Source: Cyanobacteria bacterium UBA9579 (GTDB lineage Bacteria > Cyanobacteriota > Vampirovibrionia > Gastranaerophilales > UBA9579). Taken from it: a DNA stretch of 9,196 nucleotides. Numbering within the stretch: the first letter of the stretch is position 1; each line of letters begins with the position of its first letter. The notes below the pieces were generated by a model. That model saw only the letters and a program-made list of their open reading frames with translations, was not told the origin of the DNA and made no database searches. Of the stretch, positions 1-6,706 are shown in pieces. The DNA lies in the NCBI GenBank assembly GCA_003499585.1, contig DNSU01000220.1:1-9196 (forward strand). Direction: 5' to 3'. Made by a program: the position numbers and the translations under genes.

Positions 1-31
1 AAATAACTAGCAATTCGAGTTAAATATGTAA

Positions 32-1048
32 TTATATTGTTTTATTAATTTCTTCTGACTTTTCTTTTATTTCTGTAGACTTAGAGCGTAATTTGTTAAT
101 GCTTTCTGGACTAAATGTTTTATTCATAGAATCGAGTGTTCGCTTAAAATCATTGAACATTTTATCAATTATACTGCTATTTGTTACAAAATTATCACTT
201 TTAGTTTTAATATCTTTAACTTTAACATTAAGATCAACGATATTTCTTTTAACACCGTATAAATTCGAATTTAGCTCTTTCCTAATATTCTGTAACCTTT
301 TCTTATCAAAAGTTTCAGATGTATTTTGAGCGGTATTGCAAAGTGATAATACGTACCCCTTAATTTTCTGATCTATAGCTTGATCAGAAAACATGCTGTA
401 AATAGAGTCTATATTTTCATTTTGTGTATTTAAAATGCTTTTAGCATATTCCGCCCCTGTAAGCATTCTCTGATTAGTATCTTGTATTGTAGCTTTAATG
501 TTTCGTGTTCCATTAATAGTATCTGTAGAGGCAAGTCGAACTTTTTTAATATTCGATTTCATAATATCGACGCCACCTTTTCCGAACATTTTAATAGCAT
601 TTTTAGAACTGTTTAGAATAGATTCAGATATTTCTGTCTGTATTTGCATCAATGAATTTACTCTTATAGGCTCTGTAACTATTAAAGACAAGTCGTCCTT
701 TATTTCTGATTCAGGAGGCATTATTTCAATAGATTTGGATCCTGCTAAACCGGTAAACTGGATACTAACCTTGGAGCCATTTGGCACTTGCAATTGATTA
801 TTTGTAATTACAAATGTGACATAAACTACATTCGCTGTGGGCTTTATTTCAGTCACATAACCGACATCAATGCCCATTACCCTAACAGGCGCACCAAGTA
901 ATAAACTGTCTACATCCTTAAACATAACCTGATAGGTAGGTCGATTATCCATTTTTTGCTTTATAATATTAATTCCTAGGAAGATTAGGACTCCTAGTAA
1001 TATAATCCATATAAAAATTTCCAATAGTAAAATTGATTTCTTTCTCAT
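32..1048 (-). CDS. MCE-domain (MlaD-like) lipid transport protein
   Basis: This 338-residue protein has one N-terminal membrane anchor (about residues 5-29, after MRKK) and a single MCE domain at about 38-114. The domain shows the family's G-x-PV-R-x-x-G-x-x-V-G-x-V pattern (GAPVRVMGIDVGYV, 52-65) and a GLAGSKSIEI segment (100-109) equivalent to the GLLG loop of MlaD. Residues 125-338 look mostly helical, polar and rich in K, N, S and E. MCE proteins form hexamers that move phospholipids between inner and outer membranes, usually with an MlaE permease and MlaF ATPase; neither partner is visible here, though they could lie off the left edge, downstream of this gene. The ATG at 1048 is the best start because it directly precedes the positive and hydrophobic anchor. 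The next ATG upstream (1077) is out of frame, and no good ribosome binding site is visible. Family assignment is firm; the lipid cargo is unknown. Confidence 0.88.
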   Translation of the reverse strand: MRKKSILLLEIFIWIILLGVLIFLGINIIKQKMDNRPTYQVMFKDVDSLLLGAPVRVMGIDVGYVTEIKPTANVVYVTFVITNNQLQVPNGSKVSIQFTGLAGSKSIEIMPPESEIKDDLSLIVTEPIRVNSLMQIQTEISESILNSSKNAIKMFGKGGVDIMKSNIKKVRLASTDTINGTRNIKATIQDTNQRMLTGAEYAKSILNTQNENIDSIYSMFSDQAIDQKIKGYVLSLCNTAQNTSETFDKKRLQNIRKELNSNLYGVKRNIVDLNVKVKDIKTKSDNFVTNSSIIDKMFNDFKRTLDSMNKTFSPESINKLRSKSTEIKEKSEEINKTI

Positions 1049-1086
1049 AGTATAAATATTATCAGTATCCTATACATTTACTCAAC

Positions 1087-1114
1087 TTGTTTTTATTTAA
1101 TCAAAAATTATACT
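1087..1114 (+). promoter_or_regulatory. Possible promoter of the CPBP protease gene
   Basis: TTGTTT (1087-1092) and TATACT (1109-1114) are separated by 16 bases on the plus strand. The -10 matches consensus at five of six positions and the -35 at three of six. Transcription would begin near 1121, giving a leader of about 67 bases. This is motif matching in AT-rich DNA, so chance matches are likely. Confidence 0.35.
1107..1112 (-). promoter_or_regulatory. Possible -10 element of the MCE gene
   Basis: A consensus TATAAT reads on the minus strand from 1112 to 1107, about 60 bases upstream of the MCE start codon. No convincing -35 sits at the usual 16-18 base distance, so support is weak. It overlaps the plus-strand TATACT at 1109-1114, which could make a shared two-way promoter. 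Confidence 0.3.
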
Positions 1115-1187
1115 AAATTCAAAGCTCTCAAATTAAATTCAACTTCGCCACTTAAAATGTCAAAGGAAATTAAAGGATAACTTTATT

Positions 1188-1901
1188 ATGGCAGAAAGAG
1201 AACATGCGTTAATAGGAAAACATGAAGAGTGTGCTCCGTGGAAAATCTCGGATGTATTATTTACATATGTCTTCATTTTTGCCTTATCAATCTTTGCAGT
1301 TGGAATATTGCTTATCTCCAACATTGATACAGAAACAAGTTTATTTCCTGCTTTATTGCAATTAGTAATATCTGTTGCAACAATATCTGTAATTTATTTA
1401 ATTGTAACAAAAAAATATGAAATACCTTTTCTGGATGCATTTGGAATCTCATTAAAGGGGATTCCACACGCGTTTATATTGGGATTAATTGTAGCCATAA
1501 TACTAATTTTAAGCACATCTATGATTAGCTATGCGTTTTCAGCATTTACTGATGTTCAAAGGCAAAACCCATACACAAATGTCCCTGAAGAAAAACTGAG
1601 AATAATATCAATTATGGCTGTTTTTCTAGCTCCTATAGTTGAAGAGATCTTTTTTAGAGGATTTATGCAGCCTGCTTTAGTAAAAGTTCTTGGTCTATTT
1701 GGAGGTATATCTATTACTGCACTAATTTTTGGGTTCTCTCATGCACAATATCTGGGATATAGTACAGCATTAGTTGCAGTAACAGTAATAGGTTTGATTT
1801 TAGGTATCACAAGACATCACACAGGATCAGTTATGCCTGGAATTTTTGCCCATTTGTTCAATAACTTACTTGCAGCTATTAGTTTGTTATTTATGGGTTA
1901 A
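1188..1901 (+). CDS. CPBP-family intramembrane metalloprotease
   Basis: This 237-residue membrane protein belongs to the CPBP (CaaX protease and bacteriocin-processing; Abi/Rce1-like) family. All three family motifs are present: E152-E153-x3-R157 (EEIFFRG), F181-x3-H185 (FGFSH) and H222-x3-N226 (HLFNN). The glutamates and histidines are the expected metal and catalytic residues of the glutamate-type intramembrane protease. Hydrophobic segments lie at roughly 21-44, 53-73, 93-117, 139-151, 168-186, 194-208 and 215-235, so the active site is within the membrane. The ATG at 1188 follows AAAGGA (1172-1177) at a 10-base distance. Substrates cannot be told from sequence; family members process prenylated proteins or peptides, and many bacterial ones are uncharacterised. 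The gene stands alone, diverging from the MCE gene and converging on the TPR gene, so context gives no partner. Confidence 0.9.
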   Translation: MAEREHALIGKHEECAPWKISDVLFTYVFIFALSIFAVGILLISNIDTETSLFPALLQLVISVATISVIYLIVTKKYEIPFLDAFGISLKGIPHAFILGLIVAIILILSTSMISYAFSAFTDVQRQNPYTNVPEEKLRIISIMAVFLAPIVEEIFFRGFMQPALVKVLGLFGGISITALIFGFSHAQYLGYSTALVAVTVIGLILGITRHHTGSVMPGIFAHLFNNLLAAISLLFMG

Positions 1902-1905
1902 TAAT

Positions 1906-3702
1906 TTATTTCAACCAGGATTCTTTTATTTTCTGGATTTCTTTCCATGATAATTCAGGAACTGCTGTTGGATACATATCTTCCAGCATTTGATATAAGT
2001 CAATCATTTCATTAGCTTTGTCTTTATTGCCGATTTGGTATAAAGCATGTGCATATTGAATATGCGCAATTTTACAAAGGGGAAATTCTTTTAAGGCTTG
2101 TTTGTATTTTAATATTGCAGCTTGATAGTCTTTTTTCTTATATAACTTTACACCTTCATTCACTATACTTTCCGATAATCTGATTTTATCTTCTATTCTA
2201 TTTAGCATAGAGGCAATTATTTCATCAGGATAGCTGCTTTGTAGTGATTTAAGTAAGGTTCTTGATTCATACAAGTTTCGATCAAGGAATAAACCCTTGG
2301 CAAGCTCAAATCTTTCATAGTCAGACAAGCTGCGAACTACTAGAGATCCAAGAATTTTTTTTGACATTTTATAATTTCCAAGTAAAAACGCTGCTCTTGA
2401 TACATTAATTAAATTTTGAGGATTTTGATCAGTATTACCGGAAATTTCCAATAATTCTTCTTTTACAGGAGGAGAAATACCCTGACTGCTGGTAATTTTT
2501 ACTTTAACAAGCGGCACTGTCAGCTGAATATAATCAAGATCATCTTCAAGATATAATCTGTCAGCATAATAAGTTTTCGGGTTAAAATAACCTAAGATCC
2601 ATTGTGCGTAGTATAATTCACAAAGACCAACTCTGGCTCTCAGATTATTAGGATCTTTCTCCAGAACTTGCCTGTATAAATCCCGAGACTGAGGTAATTT
2701 ATCCATAACCAGATAATAATCAGCAAGGGTATTTAAACTTTCAATGGATTTTTCTTCTATATTTTTTACTAGAACTGTATTGCTTTCTAACCTTTGTGAT
2801 ATTTCGATATTTTCATTCAATTGATCTAAACGGACTCTGGCTTCAACATCATTAGGCTTATATTTGAGTGTTGCGAGATACTCTCTTTTTGCAGTATCAG
2901 CATTACCTAATTTTTCATATGCATTCGCTAAGATAAAATGCGCTCTATAGTATCTGCTTGAATTATAAATAACAGGCTTTTTCAAAAATTTAATGGCTTT
3001 TTCATATTTGCCGAGTTGATAATAGGATTCACCAATGAAATACAAGATATCAGGGTTTGAGAAGCCAAGTTCTTCAGCAATCAACAATTCATCCATAGCT
3101 TTTTCATCTTTACCTTCTCGTAAATACACTTTTGCAAGCCCGATGTGGGTATCAGCAGACGCAGGATTATACTTTGAAGCTAACTTAAAGTTTCTGTAGC
3201 CTTCTTTTCTGAGAGAATCTACTTTACTTTGTGGTAAATATTGTTGATTCTCTGCTCTGTCTATATAAATTCTTCCAAGGATTAAATACGAATTGCTGTC
3301 AGAATCATCCATTGCAAGAGTTTTTCTTGCAATTTGCTCAGCCTGATCAAATTGTGAATTTTTGTAAAGAAGGCTGGCTGTTAATGAATATGCTTTAGGA
3401 TTATTTGGCTCTAAATCAAATGCCTTGTTTAGTAAGCCCTTTGCTTTTGATAGCTGGTTTTTACTTATGCATATTTCAGCAAGTTCTATATAAGCTCTGG
3501 TATTTTTAGGATTATTTTTAATTTCATTATTAAGAATAACTTCTGCTTCATTTACATTGCCATTATTTAAAAGTCTTCTGGCTAATACAACAGAATCCTG
3601 TTCAGTGTAGTCAGTAGATTGAGCCTGCAATTCAATTCCAGCATTAAATAAAAATGCAGCTAAACTAATTATTAGTATTTTTCTTAATTTACTATATTTC
3701 AT
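1906..3702 (-). CDS. Secreted TPR-repeat protein
   Basis: This 598-residue protein starts with a signal peptide: positive residues K2-K8, a hydrophobic core at about 9-23 and a likely cleavage near A27/Q28 (LQAQS). The rest is mostly tetratricopeptide repeats. Recognisable units lie near 34-66, 67-100, 101-134, 138-180 (lengthened by an insert), 183-216, 217-250, 251-285, 320-352 and 353-387, with a final pair at about 511-580. Repeat signatures include the A-x-x-Y/F and terminal D/NP pattern, for example at DLEPNNPKAY and EKDPNNLRAR. The stretch from about 390 to 440 fits the repeat pattern poorly. TPRs bind other proteins, so it may scaffold an envelope complex, but the partner is unknown. 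I recognise no catalytic domain. The ATG at 3702 is supported by the signal peptide; no Shine-Dalgarno motif precedes it. Confidence 0.85.
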   Translation of the reverse strand: MKYSKLRKILIISLAAFLFNAGIELQAQSTDYTEQDSVVLARRLLNNGNVNEAEVILNNEIKNNPKNTRAYIELAEICISKNQLSKAKGLLNKAFDLEPNNPKAYSLTASLLYKNSQFDQAEQIARKTLAMDDSDSNSYLILGRIYIDRAENQQYLPQSKVDSLRKEGYRNFKLASKYNPASADTHIGLAKVYLREGKDEKAMDELLIAEELGFSNPDILYFIGESYYQLGKYEKAIKFLKKPVIYNSSRYYRAHFILANAYEKLGNADTAKREYLATLKYKPNDVEARVRLDQLNENIEISQRLESNTVLVKNIEEKSIESLNTLADYYLVMDKLPQSRDLYRQVLEKDPNNLRARVGLCELYYAQWILGYFNPKTYYADRLYLEDDLDYIQLTVPLVKVKITSSQGISPPVKEELLEISGNTDQNPQNLINVSRAAFLLGNYKMSKKILGSLVVRSLSDYERFELAKGLFLDRNLYESRTLLKSLQSSYPDEIIASMLNRIEDKIRLSESIVNEGVKLYKKKDYQAAILKYKQALKEFPLCKIAHIQYAHALYQIGNKDKANEMIDLYQMLEDMYPTAVPELSWKEIQKIKESWLK

Positions 3703-3709
3703 ACATTTA

Positions 3710-3715
3710 ATTATA
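3710..3715 (-). promoter_or_regulatory. Possible -10 element of the TPR gene
   Basis: A consensus TATAAT reads on the minus strand from 3715 to 3710, only seven bases before the TPR start codon. If it is used, transcription would begin at or next to the ATG and the mRNA would be nearly leaderless, which fits the lack of a ribosome binding site. No good -35 is seen at normal spacing; CTGACA (3745-3740) is 24 bases away. A chance match is possible. Confidence 0.3.
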
Positions 3716-3765
3716 CAGTTGATAATATCACCTTACTTATGTCAGTATTACCAGAAATTGGTGCT

Positions 3766-3822
3766 GGTGGGCAAGTAGGCAAATTATTAGCATAAAAACA
3801 AAGTTTAATTCAGATGCCCACC
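3766..3822. repeat. GC-rich inverted repeat in AT-rich spacer
   Basis: GGTGGGCA (3766-3773) is the exact reverse complement of TGCCCACC (3815-3822), separated by 41 bases. A second short pair, AATTA (3782-3786) and TAATT (3806-3810), nests inside, so an interrupted stem-loop can be drawn. The right arm continues as TGCCCACCCTAC, a type of sequence I recall as common in dispersed repeats of cyanobacterial genomes; the left arm is degenerate beyond the eight bases. It could be the remnant of a small non-coding repeat or a structured element. There is no U-run placed as in a classical terminator. Confidence 0.5.
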
Positions 3823-3856
3823 CTACTTTTATATTATTTTACATAATAACTTGAAT

Positions 3857-3885
3857 TTAATAAATCTATAGAACAAAGTTATAAT
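3857..3885 (+). promoter_or_regulatory. Likely nuo operon promoter
   Basis: A perfect -10 hexamer TATAAT (3880-3885) is preceded after 17 bases by TTAATA (3857-3862), which matches the -35 consensus at four of six positions. Transcription would start near 3892, giving a leader of about 40 bases before nuoA. No operator or regulator site is recognisable. This is the best-spaced promoter match in the window. Confidence 0.5.
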
Positions 3886-3916
3886 GTTTGTGATATATAA
3901 AATATGGAATTAATTT

Positions 3917-3934
3917 AGAGTTGGGTAGGAAATG
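3917..3934 (+). promoter_or_regulatory. Unusual ribosome binding site of nuoA
   Basis: The only strong Shine-Dalgarno match, AGGA at 3927-3930, sits one base before the ATG, which is too close for normal pairing. A weaker GAG at 3917-3919 is 12 bases away. The start itself is fixed by the in-frame stop at 3926-3928, so nuoA initiation is probably only weakly dependent on Shine-Dalgarno pairing. Confidence 0.4.
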
Positions 3935-4291
3935 TTAATATCTGGATACGGAATATTAGTAGCGTTTATAGGTTTTTCTATAGCTTTTGCATCAGCCGCA
4001 TTGATTTTATCATGGTTAGTACAGCCAAAAGCTCCAAATAAAACTAAAAATTCCACCTATGAATGTGGTATGAATCTCTTCGGAGATTCAAGGATACAGT
4101 TTGACGTTAAATATTATATGTATGCTCTTTTATTCATTATATTTGACATAGAAGCTGTATTTTTATTTCCATGGGCAGTAGCCTATAACAAACTTGGCTT
4201 ATTTGCTTTAGTTGAAGCATTGATTTTTATTGTAATATTAGTAGTAGGCCTAGTTTATGCATGGAAGAAAAATGCCTTAAAGTGGCAATAA
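3932..4291 (+). CDS. nuoA: NADH-quinone oxidoreductase subunit A
   Basis: NuoA (ND3/NdhC) is a small membrane subunit of complex I that helps build the junction with the quinone site. The 119 residues match the family's usual length and show three hydrophobic segments at about 8-29, 62-81 and 90-110. The hallmark loop TYECGMNLFGDSRIQFDVKY lies between the first two, followed by FDIEAVFLFPWA (71-82), the most conserved part of the family. Cys45 in the YECG motif corresponds to the cysteine of the mitochondrial ND3 loop. The ATG at 3932 is effectively forced, because an in-frame stop (TAG, 3926-3928) lies just upstream and the protein then begins at the normal place. It is the first gene of the operon; nuoB follows after 39 bases. 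Confidence 0.96.
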   Translation: MLISGYGILVAFIGFSIAFASAALILSWLVQPKAPNKTKNSTYECGMNLFGDSRIQFDVKYYMYALLFIIFDIEAVFLFPWAVAYNKLGLFALVEALIFIVILVVGLVYAWKKNALKWQ

Positions 4292-4330
4292 AAGTAAGAA
4301 AATACAAGATTAGGGATATATAGAGCAATT

Positions 4331-4948
4331 ATGAAGATAATACTTACAGCCGTGGATTTTGTATACAATTGGGGAAGATCAAATTCAATATGGCCATTGA
4401 CATTTGCTACATCCTGCTGCGGTATCGAAATGATTTCAACTAGTGCAGCTAAGTTTGATATAGCAAGATTCGGTTCAGAAGTATTCAGAGCGACCCCAAG
4501 ACAGGCTGACTTAATGATTACAGCCGGAACTGTTACACATAGAATGGCACCTGCTTTAGTTAAATTATATGAGCAAATGCCTGAGCCTAAATATGTTATG
4601 GCAATGGGAGCCTGTGCTGTTACAGGTGGCATGTATGAAAATGATTCTTATTCTGTAGTAAGAGGTGTAGATAGATTGGTTCCTGTAGATGTATACTTGC
4701 CAGGTTGCCCTCCAAGGCCAGAAGCATTATTGGATGCTATCATTCAATTGCAGAAGAAAATGAGAACAGAAACAATTCTTGAAAGAAAACAATATATAGA
4801 ATCACATAAGATTAGAGTAAAATTACCTGAAGATGATTCAGAAATATTATTACCTCATGATGAATTGGAAGTTTATCATTGGGGAGTGCAAACAGACGGT
4901 TATGATTTGGATAAAATAGAATTAACAAGAGCAGGCATTGGGAGATAA
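4331..4948 (+). CDS. nuoB: NADH-quinone oxidoreductase subunit B
   Basis: NuoB (PSST/NdhK) carries the terminal [4Fe-4S] cluster N2, which hands electrons to quinone. All four expected ligands are present: the tandem C29-C30 in TSCCGIEM, C95 in [11 protein letters not shown] and C126 in [14 protein letters not shown]. The [10 protein letters not shown] lead-in and [18 protein letters not shown] are near-canonical. The protein has 205 residues; the conserved core ends near 145 and a charged tail of about 60 residues ([10 protein letters not shown] onward) follows, a variable region in the family. The ATG at 4331 gives the normal N-terminus. Only weak purine-rich sequence (AGGG at 4312-4315, AGAG near 4322) precedes it. 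nuoC follows after two bases, so the two are probably translationally coupled. Confidence 0.97.
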   Translation: MKIILTAVDFVYNWGRSNSIWPLTFATSCCGIEMISTSAAKFDIARFGSEVFRATPRQADLMITAGTVTHRMAPALVKLYEQMPEPKYVMAMGACAVTGGMYENDSYSVVRGVDRLVPVDVYLPGCPPRPEALLDAIIQLQKKMRTETILERKQYIESHKIRVKLPEDDSEILLPHDELEVYHWGVQTDGYDLDKIELTRAGIGR

Positions 4949-4953
4949 TCGTG
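4940..4953 (+). promoter_or_regulatory. Shine-Dalgarno and GTG start of nuoC
   Basis: GGGAG (4940-4944), inside the last codons of nuoB, lies six bases before the GTG at 4951. This supports GTG as the nuoC initiator, and its overlap with the nuoB end suggests coupled translation. Confidence 0.6.
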
Positions 4954-5466
4954 TCAGAACTTGAACAAAATAACACAATTAGTGATACAGAAATAGCGCC
5001 AGCGGGAATATTTACTTCCTTGCTTGCAGATAAAGGTTTTATAGTAACACCTTTAAAGTGTAAGGCCGATAATACAGAAATTGTTCAGATAGAAGCTGAA
5101 AAGTTACTTGAAATTGCTACTTTATTAAAGATGCACAAGGAAGCACAATTCACACTGCTTTATTCTGTCACCGGAGTAGATCATCCTGACAGGTTTGAGC
5201 TTGTTTATCACCTGCAATCAGTAAAACTTAATAAACAAGTTATCTTAAAGACCAGCATAGTTAAAAACAATCCTGAAATAGAAAGCTTAGCCTCTGTCTT
5301 TGCAACTGCTAACTGGCATGAAAGAGAAACTTACGATTTGCTAGGAATTAAATTTAATAATCATCCTGACTTAAGAAGAATCCTGCTTCCAAATGACTGG
5401 AAAGGGCATCCCTTAAGAAAAGATTATAAAATGGATGATGAAAGACTAATCTGGAATGAGAGATAA
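4951..5466 (+). CDS. nuoC: NADH-quinone oxidoreductase subunit C
   Basis: NuoC (30 kDa subunit/NdhJ) is a structural protein of the peripheral arm that packs against NuoD. It has no cofactor. The C-terminal third is highly typical: WHERETYDLLGIKF (122-135), HPDLRRILLP (138-147) and WKGHPLRKDY (150-159). The 171-residue length is within the usual range for an unfused NuoC. About 17 polar residues precede the first conserved block, a variable region. The GTG start at 4951 is chosen because it has a well-placed GGGAG and lies two bases after the nuoB stop. NuoC and NuoD are separate here, unlike the NuoCD fusion of enterobacteria. nuoD follows after 34 bases. Confidence 0.95.
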   Translation: MSELEQNNTISDTEIAPAGIFTSLLADKGFIVTPLKCKADNTEIVQIEAEKLLEIATLLKMHKEAQFTLLYSVTGVDHPDRFELVYHLQSVKLNKQVILKTSIVKNNPEIESLASVFATANWHERETYDLLGIKFNNHPDLRRILLPNDWKGHPLRKDYKMDDERLIWNER

Positions 5467-5500
5467 TAACTCCTATTAGACTTGCTAAAGAGGAAAACAA

Positions 5501-6691
5501 ATGCAGACTCAAACACCAAATAAAAAAATGATAATAAATGTAGGGCCACAACACCCCAGTACTCACGGAGTATTAAGGTTAATTATGACCCTTAATGGTG
5601 AAATTATAGAAGATACACAACCTGTTATTGGCTATTTGCACAGAGGCATGGAAAAACTTGCTGAAAGCAGAACTTATCATCAATATTTACCAATGGTAGA
5701 CAGGATTGATTATCTTTCAAGTTTCTTTAATCTGGGATCATTTTGTTGTGCAGTTGAATCAATTGCGGATTTGCAAGTGCCAAAAAGAGCCCAGTATATT
5801 CGAGTTATTACAATGGAATTTAATAGAATTGCATCTCACTTAATGTGGCTGACTTCATTTTTACTCGATTTAGGAGCGACTTCCCCTCTATTCTATGCGT
5901 TTAGAGAACGAGAAGACATAGTGAAACTCTTTGAAGACCTGACAGGCGCTCGTATGATGTATAATTACTATTGTTTTGGAGGAGTGAAAAAAGAGCTTCC
6001 AACAGGCTGGGTAAGAAGGGCTCTTGATTTATGTAAAAGTATGCCGAAATATTTTGATGAATATGAGGCTATAATTACTAAAAATCCAATAGTTTTAAAT
6101 AGAACTAAAGGTATAGGAATCTTAACTCCTGAAATGGCACTTGATTATGGTATAACAGGGCCAAATCTTAGAGCATCAGGAATGGAGCTTGATTTAAGAA
6201 AAACCGATCCTTATTCTGTATATAATGAACTCGATTTTAAAGTCTGCACCGCAGAAAATGGTGATTCCTACGATAGATATATCGTCCGAATTGCTGAAAT
6301 GAGAGAATCAATCAAAATTATTGAACAGGCATTGGCTAAGCTTCCAGGTGGATCACCTAGCAAAATGCAGGTAAAACGATTAAACTGCGGTTGTGATAAA
6401 GATGAATGCCGTGTTTGTGGTATTGACACAAAATTAACTGGCAAAAAAATTAATCCTATAGTATTTAAGCCACCTGTTGGAGAAGCAATATCAATGATTG
6501 AATCCCCAAGAGGAATAACAACTTGTCATGTGATCAGTGATGGAACCACAAAACCATACAGAGTAAAATGGAGAACCCCATCATTTTCAAGTGTTCAGAT
6601 TCTGCCTGAACTCATTAAAGGCAAAATGTATGCTGATTTAATGCCAATATTCGGAAGTTTAGACGTAGTACTTCCTGAAGTTGATCGATAA
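5501..6691 (+). CDS. nuoD: NADH-quinone oxidoreductase subunit D with cysteine segment
   Basis: NuoD (49 kDa subunit/NdhH) forms the quinone-reduction site with NuoB and is related to the large subunit of [NiFe] hydrogenases. The 396-residue protein is of normal length. GPQHPSTHGVLRL (15-27) holds H18 and the quinone-site H22, and Y71 in RIDYLSS corresponds to the other quinone-binding residue (Tyr87 in Thermus). IGYLHRGMEKLAE (43-55) and the C-terminal FGSLDVVLPEVDR (384-396) are also typical. As in all NuoD, the hydrogenase nickel cysteines are absent. Oddly, residues 296-306 hold four cysteines (C296, C298, C303, C306) in a surface-type region that in NuoD and NdhH proteins I recall lacks them. 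AGAGGA (5489-5494), six bases before the ATG, supports the start. nuoH follows after 15 bases. Confidence 0.97.
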   Translation: MQTQTPNKKMIINVGPQHPSTHGVLRLIMTLNGEIIEDTQPVIGYLHRGMEKLAESRTYHQYLPMVDRIDYLSSFFNLGSFCCAVESIADLQVPKRAQYIRVITMEFNRIASHLMWLTSFLLDLGATSPLFYAFREREDIVKLFEDLTGARMMYNYYCFGGVKKELPTGWVRRALDLCKSMPKYFDEYEAIITKNPIVLNRTKGIGILTPEMALDYGITGPNLRASGMELDLRKTDPYSVYNELDFKVCTAENGDSYDRYIVRIAEMRESIKIIEQALAKLPGGSPSKMQVKRLNCGCDKDECRVCGIDTKLTGKKINPIVFKPPVGEAISMIESPRGITTCHVISDGTTKPYRVKWRTPSFSSVQILPELIKGKMYADLMPIFGSLDVVLPEVDR

Positions 6692-6706
6692 GCGGAGTGA
6701 TACAGT

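Larger units (their letters stand above)
1049..1187. other. Divergent intergenic region with both promoters
   Basis: These 139 very AT-rich bases separate the divergently transcribed MCE and CPBP genes. They must hold the 5' signals for both. Opposed -10-like hexamers overlap at 1107-1114. A perfect TTGACA lies on the minus strand at 1163-1158, but its nearest -10-like partner, TTTAAT at 1137-1132, is 20 bases away, longer than the usual 17. I see no RNA gene or small open frame worth calling. Confidence 0.6.
3703..3931. other. Divergent intergenic region, TPR gene and nuo operon
   Basis: These 229 bases hold the upstream signals for the TPR gene (leftward) and the nuo operon (rightward). 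Visible contents are a TATAAT on the minus strand close to the TPR start, a GC-rich inverted repeat at 3766-3822, and a TATAAT-type promoter before nuoA. No tRNA, riboswitch or small gene is evident. Confidence 0.65.

Noticed and set aside
1..31. Left-edge sequence beyond the MCE stop codon
   Set aside because: Too short and AT-rich to show a gene, terminator or repeat.
93..329. Open frame of 78 codons on the plus strand
   Set aside because: It lies antisense within the MCE gene, is low-complexity hydrophobic and matches no family; a shadow of the real gene.
498..797. Open frame of 99 codons on the plus strand
   Set aside because: Antisense to the MCE domain coding region, with no recognisable domain or ribosome binding site.
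1912..1938. Possible terminator hairpin CCAG...CTGG after the CPBP gene
   Set aside because: Only four base pairs with a 14-base AT loop and no following U-run on either strand.
4255..4632. Open frame of 125 codons on the minus strand
   Set aside because: Entirely antisense to the end of nuoA and the highly conserved start of nuoB.
5354..5566. Open frame of 70 codons on the minus strand
   Set aside because: Antisense across the nuoC/nuoD junction, where both genes are strongly conserved.
6386..6418. NuoD cysteines as a retained [NiFe]-hydrogenase centre
   Set aside because: The nickel ligands of the hydrogenase family would lie near residue 20 (RxCGxC position) and near the C-terminus (DPCxxC position), not at 296-306.
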